From: Streptococcus suis
GTDB lineage: Bacteria; Bacillota; Bacilli; Lactobacillales; Streptococcaceae
Length of the DNA stretch: 64,000 nt
Reading direction: 5' to 3'
Assembly: GCA_002831545.1 (NCBI GenBank)
Contig: CP025095.1
Coordinates: 1,798,001-1,862,000 of the forward strand
Part shown: positions 16,065 to 24,762 of the stretch, piece after piece
Position numbering within the stretch: position 1 is the first letter of the stretch
How the letters are laid out: each line of letters starts with the position of its first letter
Translations under genes and position numbers: made by a program
The notes under the pieces: model-generated
Seen by the model: the letters and a program-made list of their open reading frames with translations, nothing else
Database searches by the model: none
What the model was told of the DNA's origin: nothing

Positions 16065-16961
16065 TATAATTATTTAGCTTTAAAATAGCATTCCAAACAA
16101 TACTCAACCGATTGAAATCTCCTCAATAACTCAACCACTTTTCTTTTCAATCCAGCCCAGAATCGTTCAATTGGGTTAAGTTCAGGGGAATAAGGTGGAA
16201 GCGGAAGAAAATAGTGTCCCTTAGCCACTGCAAGCTCATCTAGTTGTTTCTTGGGATGAAAAGCTGCATTATCCATAATGATGACATGGGGTTCTGTCAA
16301 GGATGGCAATAGCTGCTCCTGATACCACTTGATAAATAATTCCGCTGTCATCGTTCCATGATAAAGCAAGGGGGCTATAATTTTAGAACCAGTTTGACCA
16401 GCTACTACCGAAATTCTTTCGAATCTGCGTCCACTTACCTTGTCGTATACTTTCTCTCCTCGAGGTGCTCTAGCTTTGTGACGATAAAGATAAGTATCAA
16501 TGCCCGTCTCATCAATATAAACAATCGGTGTGTCAGGAAAGCAGGCTAAAACATCAAGATAGCGTCTCACTTTTTCGCTATCTTGTTCTTTATAGGTTGT
16601 TGTCTTTTTTTAAAGTAATATTCACTTTTTTGAGTGCTGCCCAAACAGAAGGAATACTACAGTTAAAATGCTCTGCAATTTCTTTCAGGAAAGCATCTGG
16701 ATGTTCCTTGACATAGGCTTCCAAGCGGTCAAGCGGAAGTTTGCGAGGACTACGAGAGCGTGGTTTACGATTCAGATGTCCTTCATTTTTCAGCTGTGTC
16801 TCCCAACGGTACAAGGTATCGGTTCCAATACCAAATAGGTCACAGGTTTCCTTTTTTGTGTGTCCTGATTGGACATAGGCAATAACGCGTTTTCTAAAAT
16901 CAATTCCGTAAGTCATAAGTCTATTTTATTATATATTAAATAAAAAACTAAATAACTATAT
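16064..16961. mobile_element. IS630-family insertion sequence (frameshifted)
   Basis: The ends ATATAATTATTTAGCTTT (16064-16081) and, inverted, ATATAGTTATTTAGTTTT (from 16961) are imperfect terminal repeats about 900 bp apart. TA dinucleotides stand at both borders, as expected for this family. One transposase gene fills the element but is split by a one-base shift in an A run. Confidence 0.75.
16070..16916 (-). pseudogene. IS630-family transposase, split by a frameshift
   Basis: The N-terminal part (16590-16916, 108 residues) is an HTH region, MTYGIDFRKRVIAYVQSGHT with FLKEIAEHFNCSIPSVWAAL. The C-terminal part (16070-16570 as an ATG-initiated frame) is the DDE domain with IVYIDETGI, VIIMDNAAFH and the PYSPELNPIERFWA signature. 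Both are intact except for the junction: the minus strand has seven A followed by G near 16603-16609. Removing one A would join TLKK to KTTTYKEQ in frame. It could be an inactive copy or, since IS630 relatives are known to use frameshifting or slippage on A runs, a programmed site. The two cannot be separated from sequence alone. Confidence 0.85.
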
Positions 16962-16985
16962 CTGGCAAGCTATCGCATTTGCTAG

Positions 16986-17024
16986 ATAAAAAAAGAATGC
17001 TGGATAAGATTCCAACATTCTTTC
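16986..17024 (-). terminator. Rho-independent terminator of the PH-domain gene
   Basis: On the minus strand AGAATGTTGG and CCAGCATTCT pair around an 8-nt loop and are followed by seven T, shortly after the stop codon. Confidence 0.82.
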
Positions 17025-17031
17025 TAACAAT

Positions 17032-17415
17032 TTATTTTCCCAAAACAGCCGCAGCCAGAGCTTTTTGGATAGCAATAACACTCTTGTCACTCTTGAATTG
17101 GAGGGTTTCAGCAGGCTCTGCCGCAGAAGAAATCCAAATCTTGAGCTCAGCATCTAAATCAAAATGACCAGAAGTTTCGACCGTAAAACGTGAAATGGAC
17201 TGGTAAGGAATAGACTTATAGGCTACCTTCTTACCAGAAATCCCTTGCTTATCCACTAAAATCAAGCGATACTCGGTAAAGACAATCAGGTCGCGGACCA
17301 AACTAAAGGCCATCTCTACTTGTTCATTAGCCAATAAAATATTCCCTAGCTCCTGCTCTACCTTGTCATTATTCATCTGTGAGGCATTGCCCATCAAACC
17401 TGAAAACAAACCCAT
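17032..17415 (-). CDS. Bacterial PH-domain protein (DUF1696 / bPH_1 type)
   Basis: A 127-residue cytosolic protein. The pattern ILLANEQVEMAFSLVRDLIVFTEYRLILVDKQGISGKKVAYKSIPYQSISRF is characteristic of the bacterial pleckstrin-homology DUF1696 family: an alternating-strand half-barrel with the FTEYRLILVD core and IPYQSI. The C-terminal helix is KSVIAIQKALAAAVL. The family forms ring-like oligomers in structural studies, but its cellular role is unknown. It begins after AAAAGGAG. It sits between an IS630 copy and an ABC exporter gene on the same strand, with no visible functional link. Confidence 0.8.
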   Translation of the reverse strand: MGLFSGLMGNASQMNNDKVEQELGNILLANEQVEMAFSLVRDLIVFTEYRLILVDKQGISGKKVAYKSIPYQSISRFTVETSGHFDLDAELKIWISSAAEPAETLQFKSDKSVIAIQKALAAAVLGK

Positions 17416-17482
17416 GTGTTACTCCTTTTTTACTTTTCCATATTTTACCGAAAAACTTACAGGAAACAAAGTAAAAACCAGC

Positions 17483-19078
17483 CTATAATACAAGCCTCTC
17501 GTCAAACAAGCCTAGAAATTCTTCATTCTGCGAATGGGTGACGACGGTGACCAACTTATCCTCAATCTTGGACAAGGTTTCCGCAATTAAACTTTCATTT
17601 CTAGTATCTAAGCCCGTCGTTGGCTCATCAAATAACAAGACTTCCGCATCACGATAGAGGGCTCTAGCTATATCAAACCGCCGCTCCTCCCCTCCCGATA
17701 ATTGCTGGGCAGAGGATAGCAGGGTAGCGAAACCATTTTCCTGTCGTTCAAACCAGTCTAGCAGACCAACCCTGCTCAAGCAAGTCAGAGCCTTTCTCTG
17801 ATCCAAGGGACCAAACAGGCTCAGATTTTCCCCAATACTAGCTGAGAAAATAGCCGTTTTTTGAGGAAGATAATAGATTTTTCCAAAAAACGAGGTCTGT
17901 TCTAGGTCCGCCAGATTCCTCTGGTTGACCAGGACTCTTCCAGCTTCTGGCTTCTGAATCCCCAGCAAGAGGCGGAGCAAGGTCGTCTTCCCACTCCCGC
18001 TTTTTCCTAGAATGGCATATTTTCTATTAGCAAGAAAACGATAGGAAAACCTATCAAAGAGTCGGTGATTATTCTGCTCATAGGTAATCGTTTCCAAGCT
18101 GATGCTGTCAATGGTTTCAGTCAGTTCTTCCTTGGCTTCATTTTCCTGGAATTGCCCCTGCAAAATCGTCGTCAAATCTGCCACAACAGTCCGACTAGCC
18201 AGGTAATCCGTTACCAGTCCAGACATGGTTTGGATAGGGCCAGCCACCGTTCCCATGAGGGTGGTCATGGCAATCAAGTCTGAAATCTTCAGCAGGCCTT
18301 GAAAGACAAAGATACCACCAATAATCCAGGAACCCGAATAAACCACACTACTCAAACCATAGGACACGGCGTAGGTCTGAGATTGTTTTTTGGAAAAATG
18401 GTTGGCTCGCCTAGCATATTCCTGACTGGATGCTTGGAGTTTCTCTTCAAAAATCGGCGTAATGGTGCTGATTCGGATAAAGGTCAGAGAATGAACAAAC
18501 TCACTAAAGAGCTTGAGGTAGGCATTCTTCTCCGACTGAGTATCTTGAGTGGCATGAGCAAGGATACGATTATTGATCAGGGGTGCTAGGAAAGGAATGA
18601 AGCACAAAGCCAGCATAATCAGCGTCATGGTCCCTTGCAAATAAAGGGCACCAATTAGTGAAAAGGTAAAGACAAGAAGACTGGTCAACATAGACAAGAG
18701 CGGTGTTAGATAACCATTTTCCAAGACATCCATGTGGTTGACCAAAATGTGAATCTTGTCAGCACTCTTTTTGTCATCATTTCCTGAATCATCGCCAGCT
18801 GCGTAGACAGCCACCAGCTGATTGCGAGTCCTTTCCATGATACGATTGACTAACTTGGCCTTGAGATAACGAGGCAGGTAGTCAAAGTAGGTATCGCAGA
18901 TGAAAAAGCCCACCGCTATGAGTGAACTGGTCACAAATGCCTTTTGGTCACCGGACAGAGCCGCCTCTGAAACCCTAGCATAGACAAAACCTGTTGCTGC
19001 CAAAATCAGAGCATAGACAAGAGCTACCAAGACATAAGCCAGCACCTCCGACTTACACTTTCTAAGGTAGTAAAACAT
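17483..19078 (-). CDS. ABC transporter, fused membrane and ATPase domains
   Basis: A 531-residue type I ABC half-exporter. Residues about 1-300 hold six membrane helices; the ATPase half has Walker A LGKSGSGKTTLL, Q-loop YLPQKT, signature LSGGEERRFDIARAL, Walker B VLLFDEPTTGLD and the H-loop VTHSQ. The ATG at 19078 is chosen because TTGGAGGTCTTATCCC precedes it; the longer frame starts inside the leader. The promoter is TTGCAA-17-TATACT. It stands alone, so it presumably forms a homodimer or pairs with a partner elsewhere. CydC-like and peptide exporters look similar at this resolution, so the substrate is not assigned. Confidence 0.85.
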   Translation of the reverse strand: MFYYLRKCKSEVLAYVLVALVYALILAATGFVYARVSEAALSGDQKAFVTSSLIAVGFFICDTYFDYLPRYLKAKLVNRIMERTRNQLVAVYAAGDDSGNDDKKSADKIHILVNHMDVLENGYLTPLLSMLTSLLVFTFSLIGALYLQGTMTLIMLALCFIPFLAPLINNRILAHATQDTQSEKNAYLKLFSEFVHSLTFIRISTITPIFEEKLQASSQEYARRANHFSKKQSQTYAVSYGLSSVVYSGSWIIGGIFVFQGLLKISDLIAMTTLMGTVAGPIQTMSGLVTDYLASRTVVADLTTILQGQFQENEAKEELTETIDSISLETITYEQNNHRLFDRFSYRFLANRKYAILGKSGSGKTTLLRLLLGIQKPEAGRVLVNQRNLADLEQTSFFGKIYYLPQKTAIFSASIGENLSLFGPLDQRKALTCLSRVGLLDWFERQENGFATLLSSAQQLSGGEERRFDIARALYRDAEVLLFDEPTTGLDTRNESLIAETLSKIEDKLVTVVTHSQNEEFLGLFDERLVL

Positions 19079-19206
19079 GGGATAAGACCTCCAATCCATT
19101 TCCATTTATATAACTACAGTATATTATAATAATACTTTTTTTGCAATGATAACAAAATTAAAAAAAGCCAGGACTTGCCTGACTTATTATAGAGTTAATT
19201 GGGTTA

Positions 19207-19560
19207 GATGAAGATTGAACTTAAGGTTCATCGAAGCAACTTAACGAAGTTTTAGCTTGATTTTCAAAGCTGATTACTGACTTTACGCAAAGAAACTCAA
19301 GAATAAAACTAGGCAAGGAGCTGAAGATTGAACTAGAGGTTCATCGAAGCAACTTAACGAAGTTTTAGCTTGATTTTCAAAGCTGAACAGCTGTAAGCTG
19401 ATACCATCAGCTCCCATCTCCCACCTTTCACCTCGCTTGACATCTCTAGGCTCAGGCTGAAACAGTTCCCCGAACTGTTTCACTCCACTGAACCTTAGGC
19501 ATTGGTAAACTGACTACCGTCAGTTCCCATCTCCCGATAGCAAACATCTCCCAGATGTTT
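19207..19560. repeat. Composite repeat: 113-nt-period direct repeat plus hairpins (family C)
   Basis: A 66-nt unit (19208-19273) with GAAGATTGAACT, GGTTCATCGAAGCAAC and CTTGATTTTCAAAGCTGA recurs almost unchanged at 19321-19386. Downstream come AGCTGAT/ATCAGCT, the hairpin GAAACAGTT/AACTGTTTC (near 19458-19480) that is also found in family B, and AGCAAACATCT/AGATGTTTGCT directly after the prfC stop, which may serve as its terminator. No gene is convincing here; a 66-codon frame on the minus strand starts on the shared hairpin. Confidence 0.7.
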
Positions 19561-19561
19561 G

Positions 19562-21106
19562 CTACATCTTCTCTTCCAACGCCACATCCGGATACTTGTC
19601 CGCAAACCAGCGGAGGGCGAAGTCGTTTTCAAAGAGGAAAACAGGTTGGTCAAAGCGGTCTTTGGCTAGGATGTTGCGGCTTGATGACATGCGTTCATCC
19701 AGGTCTTCTGGCTTGATCCAACGGACAGTCTTTTTGCCCATTGGGGTCATGACTACCTCAGCATTGTACTCGCCTTCCATGCGGTGTTTGAAGACTTCAA
19801 ACTGGAGCTGACCAACGGCCCCCAGCATATACTCGCCTGTCTGGTAGTTCTTGTAGAGCTGGATAGCCCCTTCTTGTACCAGTTGCTCGATTCCCTTGTG
19901 GAAGGATTTTTGTTTCATAACATTTTTAGCGGAAACTTTCATGAAAATTTCAGGGGTGAAGGTCGGCAGTGGTTCGAATTCAAACTTGTTTTTGCCTACG
20001 GTCAAGGTATCGCCTACCTGATAGGTTCCTGTATCGTAAACCCCGATAATGTCACCCGCCACTGCATTTTCCACATTCTCACGGGACTCGGCCATAAACT
20101 GCGTCACGTTGGACAACTTGGCTCCCTTACCTGTACGAGGTAAGTTGACTGCCATCCCGCGTTCAAATTCGCCCGAAACCACGCGCACAAAGGCAATGCG
20201 GTCACGGTGACGAGGGTCCATATTGGCCTGAATCTTAAAGACAAAACCTGAAAAATCTTTGTTGAGCGGGTCAATGACATCACCTGTCGTTGTCTTGTGA
20301 CCATGTGGCTCTGGAGCAAATTCCAAGAAGGTGTCAAGGAAGGTCTGCACACCAAAGTTTGTCAGGGCTGAGCCGAAGAAAACAGGTGTCAAATCGCCGT
20401 CCAAAATCGCCTGCTCTGAAAATTCATTCCCAGCTTCCGCCAGAAGTTCAATATCATCCAGAACTTGTGCATAAAAGGGGTTAGAACCAAAGAGCTTGTC
20501 ACCCTCGTCCAAGTTGGCAAACCGCTCGTCACCACGGTAGAGTTCTAAACGTTTGTTATGGAGGTCATAGAGACCCTCGAAAGATTTCCCCATACCGATT
20601 GGCCAGTTCATCGGATAGCTGGCAATGCCCAAGACTTCTTCCAACTCCTGCAACAAATCAAGTGGCTCACGACCGTCACGGTCCAACTTGTTGATAAAGG
20701 TGAAAACAGGGATGTTGCGGTGCTTAACAACCTCAAAGAGCTTTTTGGTCTGGGCCTCGATACCCTTGGCAGAGTCCACCACCATGACAGCCGCATCGAC
20801 CGCCATCAAGGTCCGATAAGTGTCTTCTGAGAAGTCCTCGTGTCCTGGTGTATCTAGGATATTGACCCGCTTGCCTGCATAGTCAAACTGCATGACAGAT
20901 GAGGTAACAGAGATACCACGTTGTTTCTCAATATCCATCCAGTCAGACTTAGCAAAGTTACCAGTCTTTTTCCCCTTGACCGTACCTGCTTCACGAATCT
21001 CACCCCCAAAGTAGAGCAACTGCTCGGTAATAGTGGTTTTACCCGCGTCCGGGTGAGAGATAATCGCAAAGGTGCGGCGTTTCTTGATTTCTTCTTGTAG
21101 TGACAT
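19562..21106 (-). CDS. prfC: Peptide chain release factor 3
   Basis: A 514-residue translational GTPase that releases RF1/RF2 from the ribosome after termination. The G motifs are complete: [13 protein letters not shown] (G1), QRGISVTSS (G2), [10 protein letters not shown] (G3) and FINKLDRD (G4). The RF3-specific N-terminal helix [13 protein letters not shown] and C-terminal domain ([23 protein letters not shown]) are present, so it is full length for the family. Its neighbours are an ABC exporter downstream (after the repeat region) and the divergent P-type ATPase upstream. The murF-prfC neighbourhood is typical of streptococci, although here other genes lie between them. Confidence 0.96.
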   Translation of the reverse strand: MSLQEEIKKRRTFAIISHPDAGKTTITEQLLYFGGEIREAGTVKGKKTGNFAKSDWMDIEKQRGISVTSSVMQFDYAGKRVNILDTPGHEDFSEDTYRTLMAVDAAVMVVDSAKGIEAQTKKLFEVVKHRNIPVFTFINKLDRDGREPLDLLQELEEVLGIASYPMNWPIGMGKSFEGLYDLHNKRLELYRGDERFANLDEGDKLFGSNPFYAQVLDDIELLAEAGNEFSEQAILDGDLTPVFFGSALTNFGVQTFLDTFLEFAPEPHGHKTTTGDVIDPLNKDFSGFVFKIQANMDPRHRDRIAFVRVVSGEFERGMAVNLPRTGKGAKLSNVTQFMAESRENVENAVAGDIIGVYDTGTYQVGDTLTVGKNKFEFEPLPTFTPEIFMKVSAKNVMKQKSFHKGIEQLVQEGAIQLYKNYQTGEYMLGAVGQLQFEVFKHRMEGEYNAEVVMTPMGKKTVRWIKPEDLDERMSSSRNILAKDRFDQPVFLFENDFALRWFADKYPDVALEEKM

Positions 21107-21253
21107 AATGTTTCCTTTTCATTTTTTTGTATTTTGATTCATAGCAGAGCTGAGCTCTTATCCTATTCGATTTACATTGGATTCATCCTTATTCTTTACT
21201 AGACAACTCTCTTATTATATCGGAAATAAGGGAATTTTTCAAACTATTGAAGA

Positions 21254-21271
21254 ATAGGTCTACAGACCTAT
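21254..21271. promoter_or_regulatory. Palindromic operator candidate upstream of the P-type ATPase gene
   Basis: ATAGGTCT and AGACCTAT are perfect 8-bp arms around AC. They lie about 70 nt before the ATPase start and close to AT-rich boxes (TATAAAT, TACAAT) that could form its promoter. The element does not match the copper CopY box. A metal- or stress-responsive repressor is possible; none is encoded next to it. Confidence 0.5.
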
Positions 21272-21343
21272 ACTGTTGTATTATAAATATGTTACAATAA
21301 GTATGAGATGTATTCTATATACTAGAAAAAGAAAGATAAAATA

Positions 21344-23680
21344 ATGAACAAACAAATAAAAGGTTTATCAACCAAGGAAGTACAAGAACGTATTCAAAAC
21401 CAGCAAACCAATCATTTTAAGACAAAGACCAGTGCCAGTAATTGGGAAATCTTCAGACGAAATGTGTTTACATCTTTTAACGCACTCAATTTTGCCATTT
21501 TCTTAGCCTTACTAGCTGTACAGGCATGGTCCAACCTTTTCTTCTTCGGAGTTATTGTCCTCAACGCTGTTTCAGGAATGCTGACAGAATGGCGAGCACG
21601 ACGAATGATTGACAAACTCAACCTGATGAACAAGGATTTTATCCGAGTTGTTCGCGACAGCGAGACAATCTCTATTGCACCAGAAGATATTGTCTTAGAT
21701 GATGTTCTCTTGCTGTCTGCTGGCGAACAAGTTCCTAGTGATGCTATTGTTTTAGAAGGTATAGCCGAGGCAAACGAGGCCATGTTAACCGGTGAAAGCG
21801 ACTTGATTGTGAAAAATACTGGGGCTGAATTATTGTCTGGTAGCTATCTAGTTAGCGGACAGATTTATGCAAAAGTCATCCATGTTGGCGCAGAAAACTA
21901 TGCCAATAAGCTCATGCTTGAGGCGAAAACTCACAAACCTATCGTCTCTCGTATTCTTTACAATATGGATAAAATTGCTAAATTTACAGGAAAAATTATC
22001 ATTCCATTCGGACTTGCTCTTTTTCTAGAAGCCTTTTTCATCAAACTTCTTCCCTTAAAAGACTCAGTTATTACCAGCTCTACTGCCCTACTAGGTATGT
22101 TACCAAAGGGAATTGCTCTGCTGACCATCACTTCTCTCTTAACTGCTGTTATCAAACTGGGAATGAAAAATGTCCTCGTACAAGAAATGTATTCCGTCGA
22201 AACACTGGCCCGAGTTGATGTTCTTTGTTTGGATAAGACCGGAACGATTACTCAGGGGAAAATGACCGTCGAAAACCTGCTTCCCTTAACCAACCATTAT
22301 TCACTTGACACTATCCAACAGATACTCGCTACCTATATCCAGACAAGTGAGGATACTAATTCAACAGCTCAGGCCATTCGAAAAGAATATGGTGATTTAA
22401 AGCACCACTATAAAGCTAGTCACATCATCCCATTTTCTAGTGATAGAAAATGGGGGGCAATGACAATAGAAAACATTGGTCACATTTTTCTAGGGGCACC
22501 AGAAATGTTACTAACACAAAATCCTCCTTCTGTTTCTGAGGCACAGGCTCGTGGTTCCCGTGTCCTGATTCTTGCGCTTAGCCAACAGTCCCTTCCTTCT
22601 TCTCAAAATCAGCTACCTGAGAATATTGAACCTCTAGCTCTATTAGAAATTGCCGACCCAATCCGAGAAGACGCCGCAGAAACACTGGCCTATCTTCGCT
22701 CGCAAGAAGTGACACTAAAAATAATCTCTGGTGACAATCCTGTGACGGTCTCACACATTGCTAAGGAAGCTGGATTTGCTGACTACGATAGCTATATCAA
22801 TTGTTCCAAAGTTGACGACGAAGAACTAATTGCCAGAGCTGAAACAACCGCCATTTTCGGTCGCGTATCCCCACATCAGAAAAAATTGCTCATCCAAACC
22901 CTCAAAGCACAGGGACATACTACTGCAATGACCGGTGATGGGGTCAATGATATTCTTGCACTACGCGAAGCTGATTGTTCCATTGTTATGGCAGAAGGCG
23001 ATCCCGCTACTAGACAAATCGCTAATCTAGTCCTCCTAGATTCTGAATTTCGCGATATTCCTGAGATTCTCTTTGAGGGGCGACGCGTTGTTAATAACAT
23101 CTCCCACATTGCTCCCATCTTTCTTATCAAAACAATCTACTCTTTCTTACTTGGCCTTATCTGTATCGCTAGTATTGCCCTAGGTAAAGCAGAATATTTG
23201 TTAGTTTTCCCATTTATTCAAGTACAAATGACCCTCATTGGTCAATTTGTCGAAGGTTTTCCTCCTTTTATCCTAACTTTTGAACGAAATATCCGCCCCG
23301 TAGAAAAACATTTTCTCAGAAAATCTCTTCTCTTAGCCCTACCAAATGCTCTCATGGTTGTTCTCAGTGTCCTTATTTTCCATTTAATGCAAGTATTTGG
23401 ATACTTAAACTTGCATGACATGCAAACCCTCTCTTATTATGTTCTTGGTTCAACAGGTCTACTGGCTGTCATTCGTGCCTGTTTGCCACTGACAAAAGCT
23501 CGACTGGCTCTTATTATTTATTCCGTTTTCGGTTTCTTCATCAGCTCCCATTTCCTACATGGTCTGATTGAAATCCACCCCTTAAACAGTCACACATTGC
23601 CAATCTATTCTGGATTAATGCTCATTTTTATCCCTGTCTTTTTCTGGATTAGCCACAAACAAGGCGCATTTAAAAACTAA
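21344..23680 (+). CDS. P-type cation-transporting ATPase (E1-E2 family)
   Basis: A 778-residue P-type ATPase. The actuator domain has MLTGESD; the phosphorylation site is LCLDKTGTITQGKMTV with Asp297; the nucleotide domain follows with FSSDRKWGAM; the hinge is MTGDGVNDILALREADCSIVM. About eight to ten membrane helices are visible, four of them before the phosphorylation site. There is no N-terminal metal-binding domain and no CPC motif, so it is not a copper or zinc pump. The fourth helix carries MLPKGIALL where calcium pumps have PEGL, placing it among the less characterised cation ATPases of Firmicutes. The ion is not assigned. It has its own promoter region with a palindrome. Confidence 0.88.
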   Translation: MNKQIKGLSTKEVQERIQNQQTNHFKTKTSASNWEIFRRNVFTSFNALNFAIFLALLAVQAWSNLFFFGVIVLNAVSGMLTEWRARRMIDKLNLMNKDFIRVVRDSETISIAPEDIVLDDVLLLSAGEQVPSDAIVLEGIAEANEAMLTGESDLIVKNTGAELLSGSYLVSGQIYAKVIHVGAENYANKLMLEAKTHKPIVSRILYNMDKIAKFTGKIIIPFGLALFLEAFFIKLLPLKDSVITSSTALLGMLPKGIALLTITSLLTAVIKLGMKNVLVQEMYSVETLARVDVLCLDKTGTITQGKMTVENLLPLTNHYSLDTIQQILATYIQTSEDTNSTAQAIRKEYGDLKHHYKASHIIPFSSDRKWGAMTIENIGHIFLGAPEMLLTQNPPSVSEAQARGSRVLILALSQQSLPSSQNQLPENIEPLALLEIADPIREDAAETLAYLRSQEVTLKIISGDNPVTVSHIAKEAGFADYDSYINCSKVDDEELIARAETTAIFGRVSPHQKKLLIQTLKAQGHTTAMTGDGVNDILALREADCSIVMAEGDPATRQIANLVLLDSEFRDIPEILFEGRRVVNNISHIAPIFLIKTIYSFLLGLICIASIALGKAEYLLVFPFIQVQMTLIGQFVEGFPPFILTFERNIRPVEKHFLRKSLLLALPNALMVVLSVLIFHLMQVFGYLNLHDMQTLSYYVLGSTGLLAVIRACLPLTKARLALIIYSVFGFFISSHFLHGLIEIHPLNSHTLPIYSGLMLIFIPVFFWISHKQGAFKN

Positions 23681-23688
23681 AAATAAGA

Positions 23689-23973
23689 GGCTGGGCAAAA
23701 AGACCAACCTCGCTTCTCAGGGTTCGTGTCAACATCTCAGCGCAGTGGTTGATTGGCAGATTTGTTCGTGTTTTACACTCCAAATCTGACCTATACGACT
23801 GATGCGAACTCTGTTCGCTCTATCTCCGACCTCCAAAGGTTCCCCAAACCTTTGGAGCTATGCGGGGGTGGGAGTGAAACAGTCTGGGGATAGACTGTTT
23901 CAGCTCAACAACTTAAAACGAAAAATTGTTGACGAACTCTTTTTGACCAGTCGAGTTCTTTCCCGCTCCCTTA
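23689..23973. repeat. Hairpin-array repeat, family A, copy 2
   Basis: The left end AGAGGCTGGGCAAAAAGACC resembles the terminal repeat of the IS1182-type element at 26960. The common core starts at 23728 (GTCAACATCTCAGCGCAG) and contains the hairpins GCGAAC/GTTCGC, CTCCAAAGGTT/AACCTTTGGAG (23831-23857, loop CCCC), GAAACAGTCT/AGACTGTTTC (23876-23901) and CAACAA/TTGTTG. The right end, read inverted, is AAGGGAGCGGGAAAGAACTC. It lies between the convergent P-type ATPase and YwaF-like genes; the latter stops at its edge. Confidence 0.78.
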
Positions 23974-24669
23974 TTTTTTCAATATCTGCGAATCCATTTG
24001 TTTGCTTTCTTTTTTCAAATAGGCAATTAACATAGCTTGTATACTCAAAATAGAGAAACAGAGTAGGCAGGTTACCAAGAAGAAATTCAAAGGAAGATTG
24101 GTACTGTTCACTAAAGGTGTCTGTCTCAAAAATCCATAATTTCCACCAGTTAAAAGAGCTACTCCTAGAATCAGCATATTCATAATAAGCGTATATTTCA
24201 CTACCTCTTTTCCCTTCAACATCTCTCCTTCTAAATCAGATAACAGGTACAACATACAATTAACCGTCAAGGCGTAGTGACCAATAACAAAAGTAAAGAA
24301 GGTCAGATGTGGAAATGCAAATGGGTCAAATACTGGATGAATAAAGGCTGAAAGCGATCCAAAAAGACCCAGATAGGCAAAATAACGTTTCAAAGGTCCA
24401 GGCTTCGCCCAAAGAATAAAAAGCATAGCCAAGCGACAATGATAAAAAGGAAGACTCTCAGAAAGAGGAAAATCAGCTACGATATACCAAGTATAAAGGG
24501 AGACAATCTGTATAAATTGAAGCCACCAAAAAACAATATGAAACCATCTTTTTTGATAACAACGAAAACAAAGATAGAGCATGAAAAACCAAATAATCAT
24601 GAGAAACAGGTGTTCCAATACGTTCAGGTTCGGTGCTTCAGAAATCTGATTGCTAAAAAAATCACTCAT
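23971..24669 (-). CDS. TIGR02206/YwaF-family integral membrane protein
   Basis: A 232-residue protein with about six to seven hydrophobic helices, matching the YwaF-type family: HLFLMIIWFFML at the start, then YIVADFPLSESLPFYHCRLAMLF, HPVFDPFAFPHLTFFTFVIGHYAL and a penultimate segment TGGNYGFLRQTP. The conserved PFYHCRLA and GGNYGFL pieces are the clearest marks. The ATG at 24669 follows GAGAGGAATTTAATAAG, so a longer frame from 24729 is not used. Function is unknown in all relatives I recall. It reads toward repeat A copy 2, which supplies sequence next to its stop. Confidence 0.8.
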   Translation of the reverse strand: MSDFFSNQISEAPNLNVLEHLFLMIIWFFMLYLCFRCYQKRWFHIVFWWLQFIQIVSLYTWYIVADFPLSESLPFYHCRLAMLFILWAKPGPLKRYFAYLGLFGSLSAFIHPVFDPFAFPHLTFFTFVIGHYALTVNCMLYLLSDLEGEMLKGKEVVKYTLIMNMLILGVALLTGGNYGFLRQTPLVNSTNLPLNFFLVTCLLCFSILSIQAMLIAYLKKESKQMDSQILKK

Positions 24670-24737
24670 CTTATTAAATTCCTCTCTTTCCCCAAAAGTT
24701 AGTATATCAACTTTTCGATGTTTTGACAAGACTTGCT

Positions 24738-24762
24738 AAAAAAGAGAGGTCTTGCCTCTCTA
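24738..24762 (-). terminator. Rho-independent terminator of murF
   Basis: AGAGAGG and CCTCTCT pair around a 5-nt loop and are followed by TTTTTTAGC on the minus strand, at the murF stop codon. Confidence 0.78.

Noticed and set aside
19207-19386. A CRISPR-like array from the two 66-nt repeats
   Set aside because: Only two units with one long spacer and no cas genes nearby; it is a tandem repeat of intergenic type.
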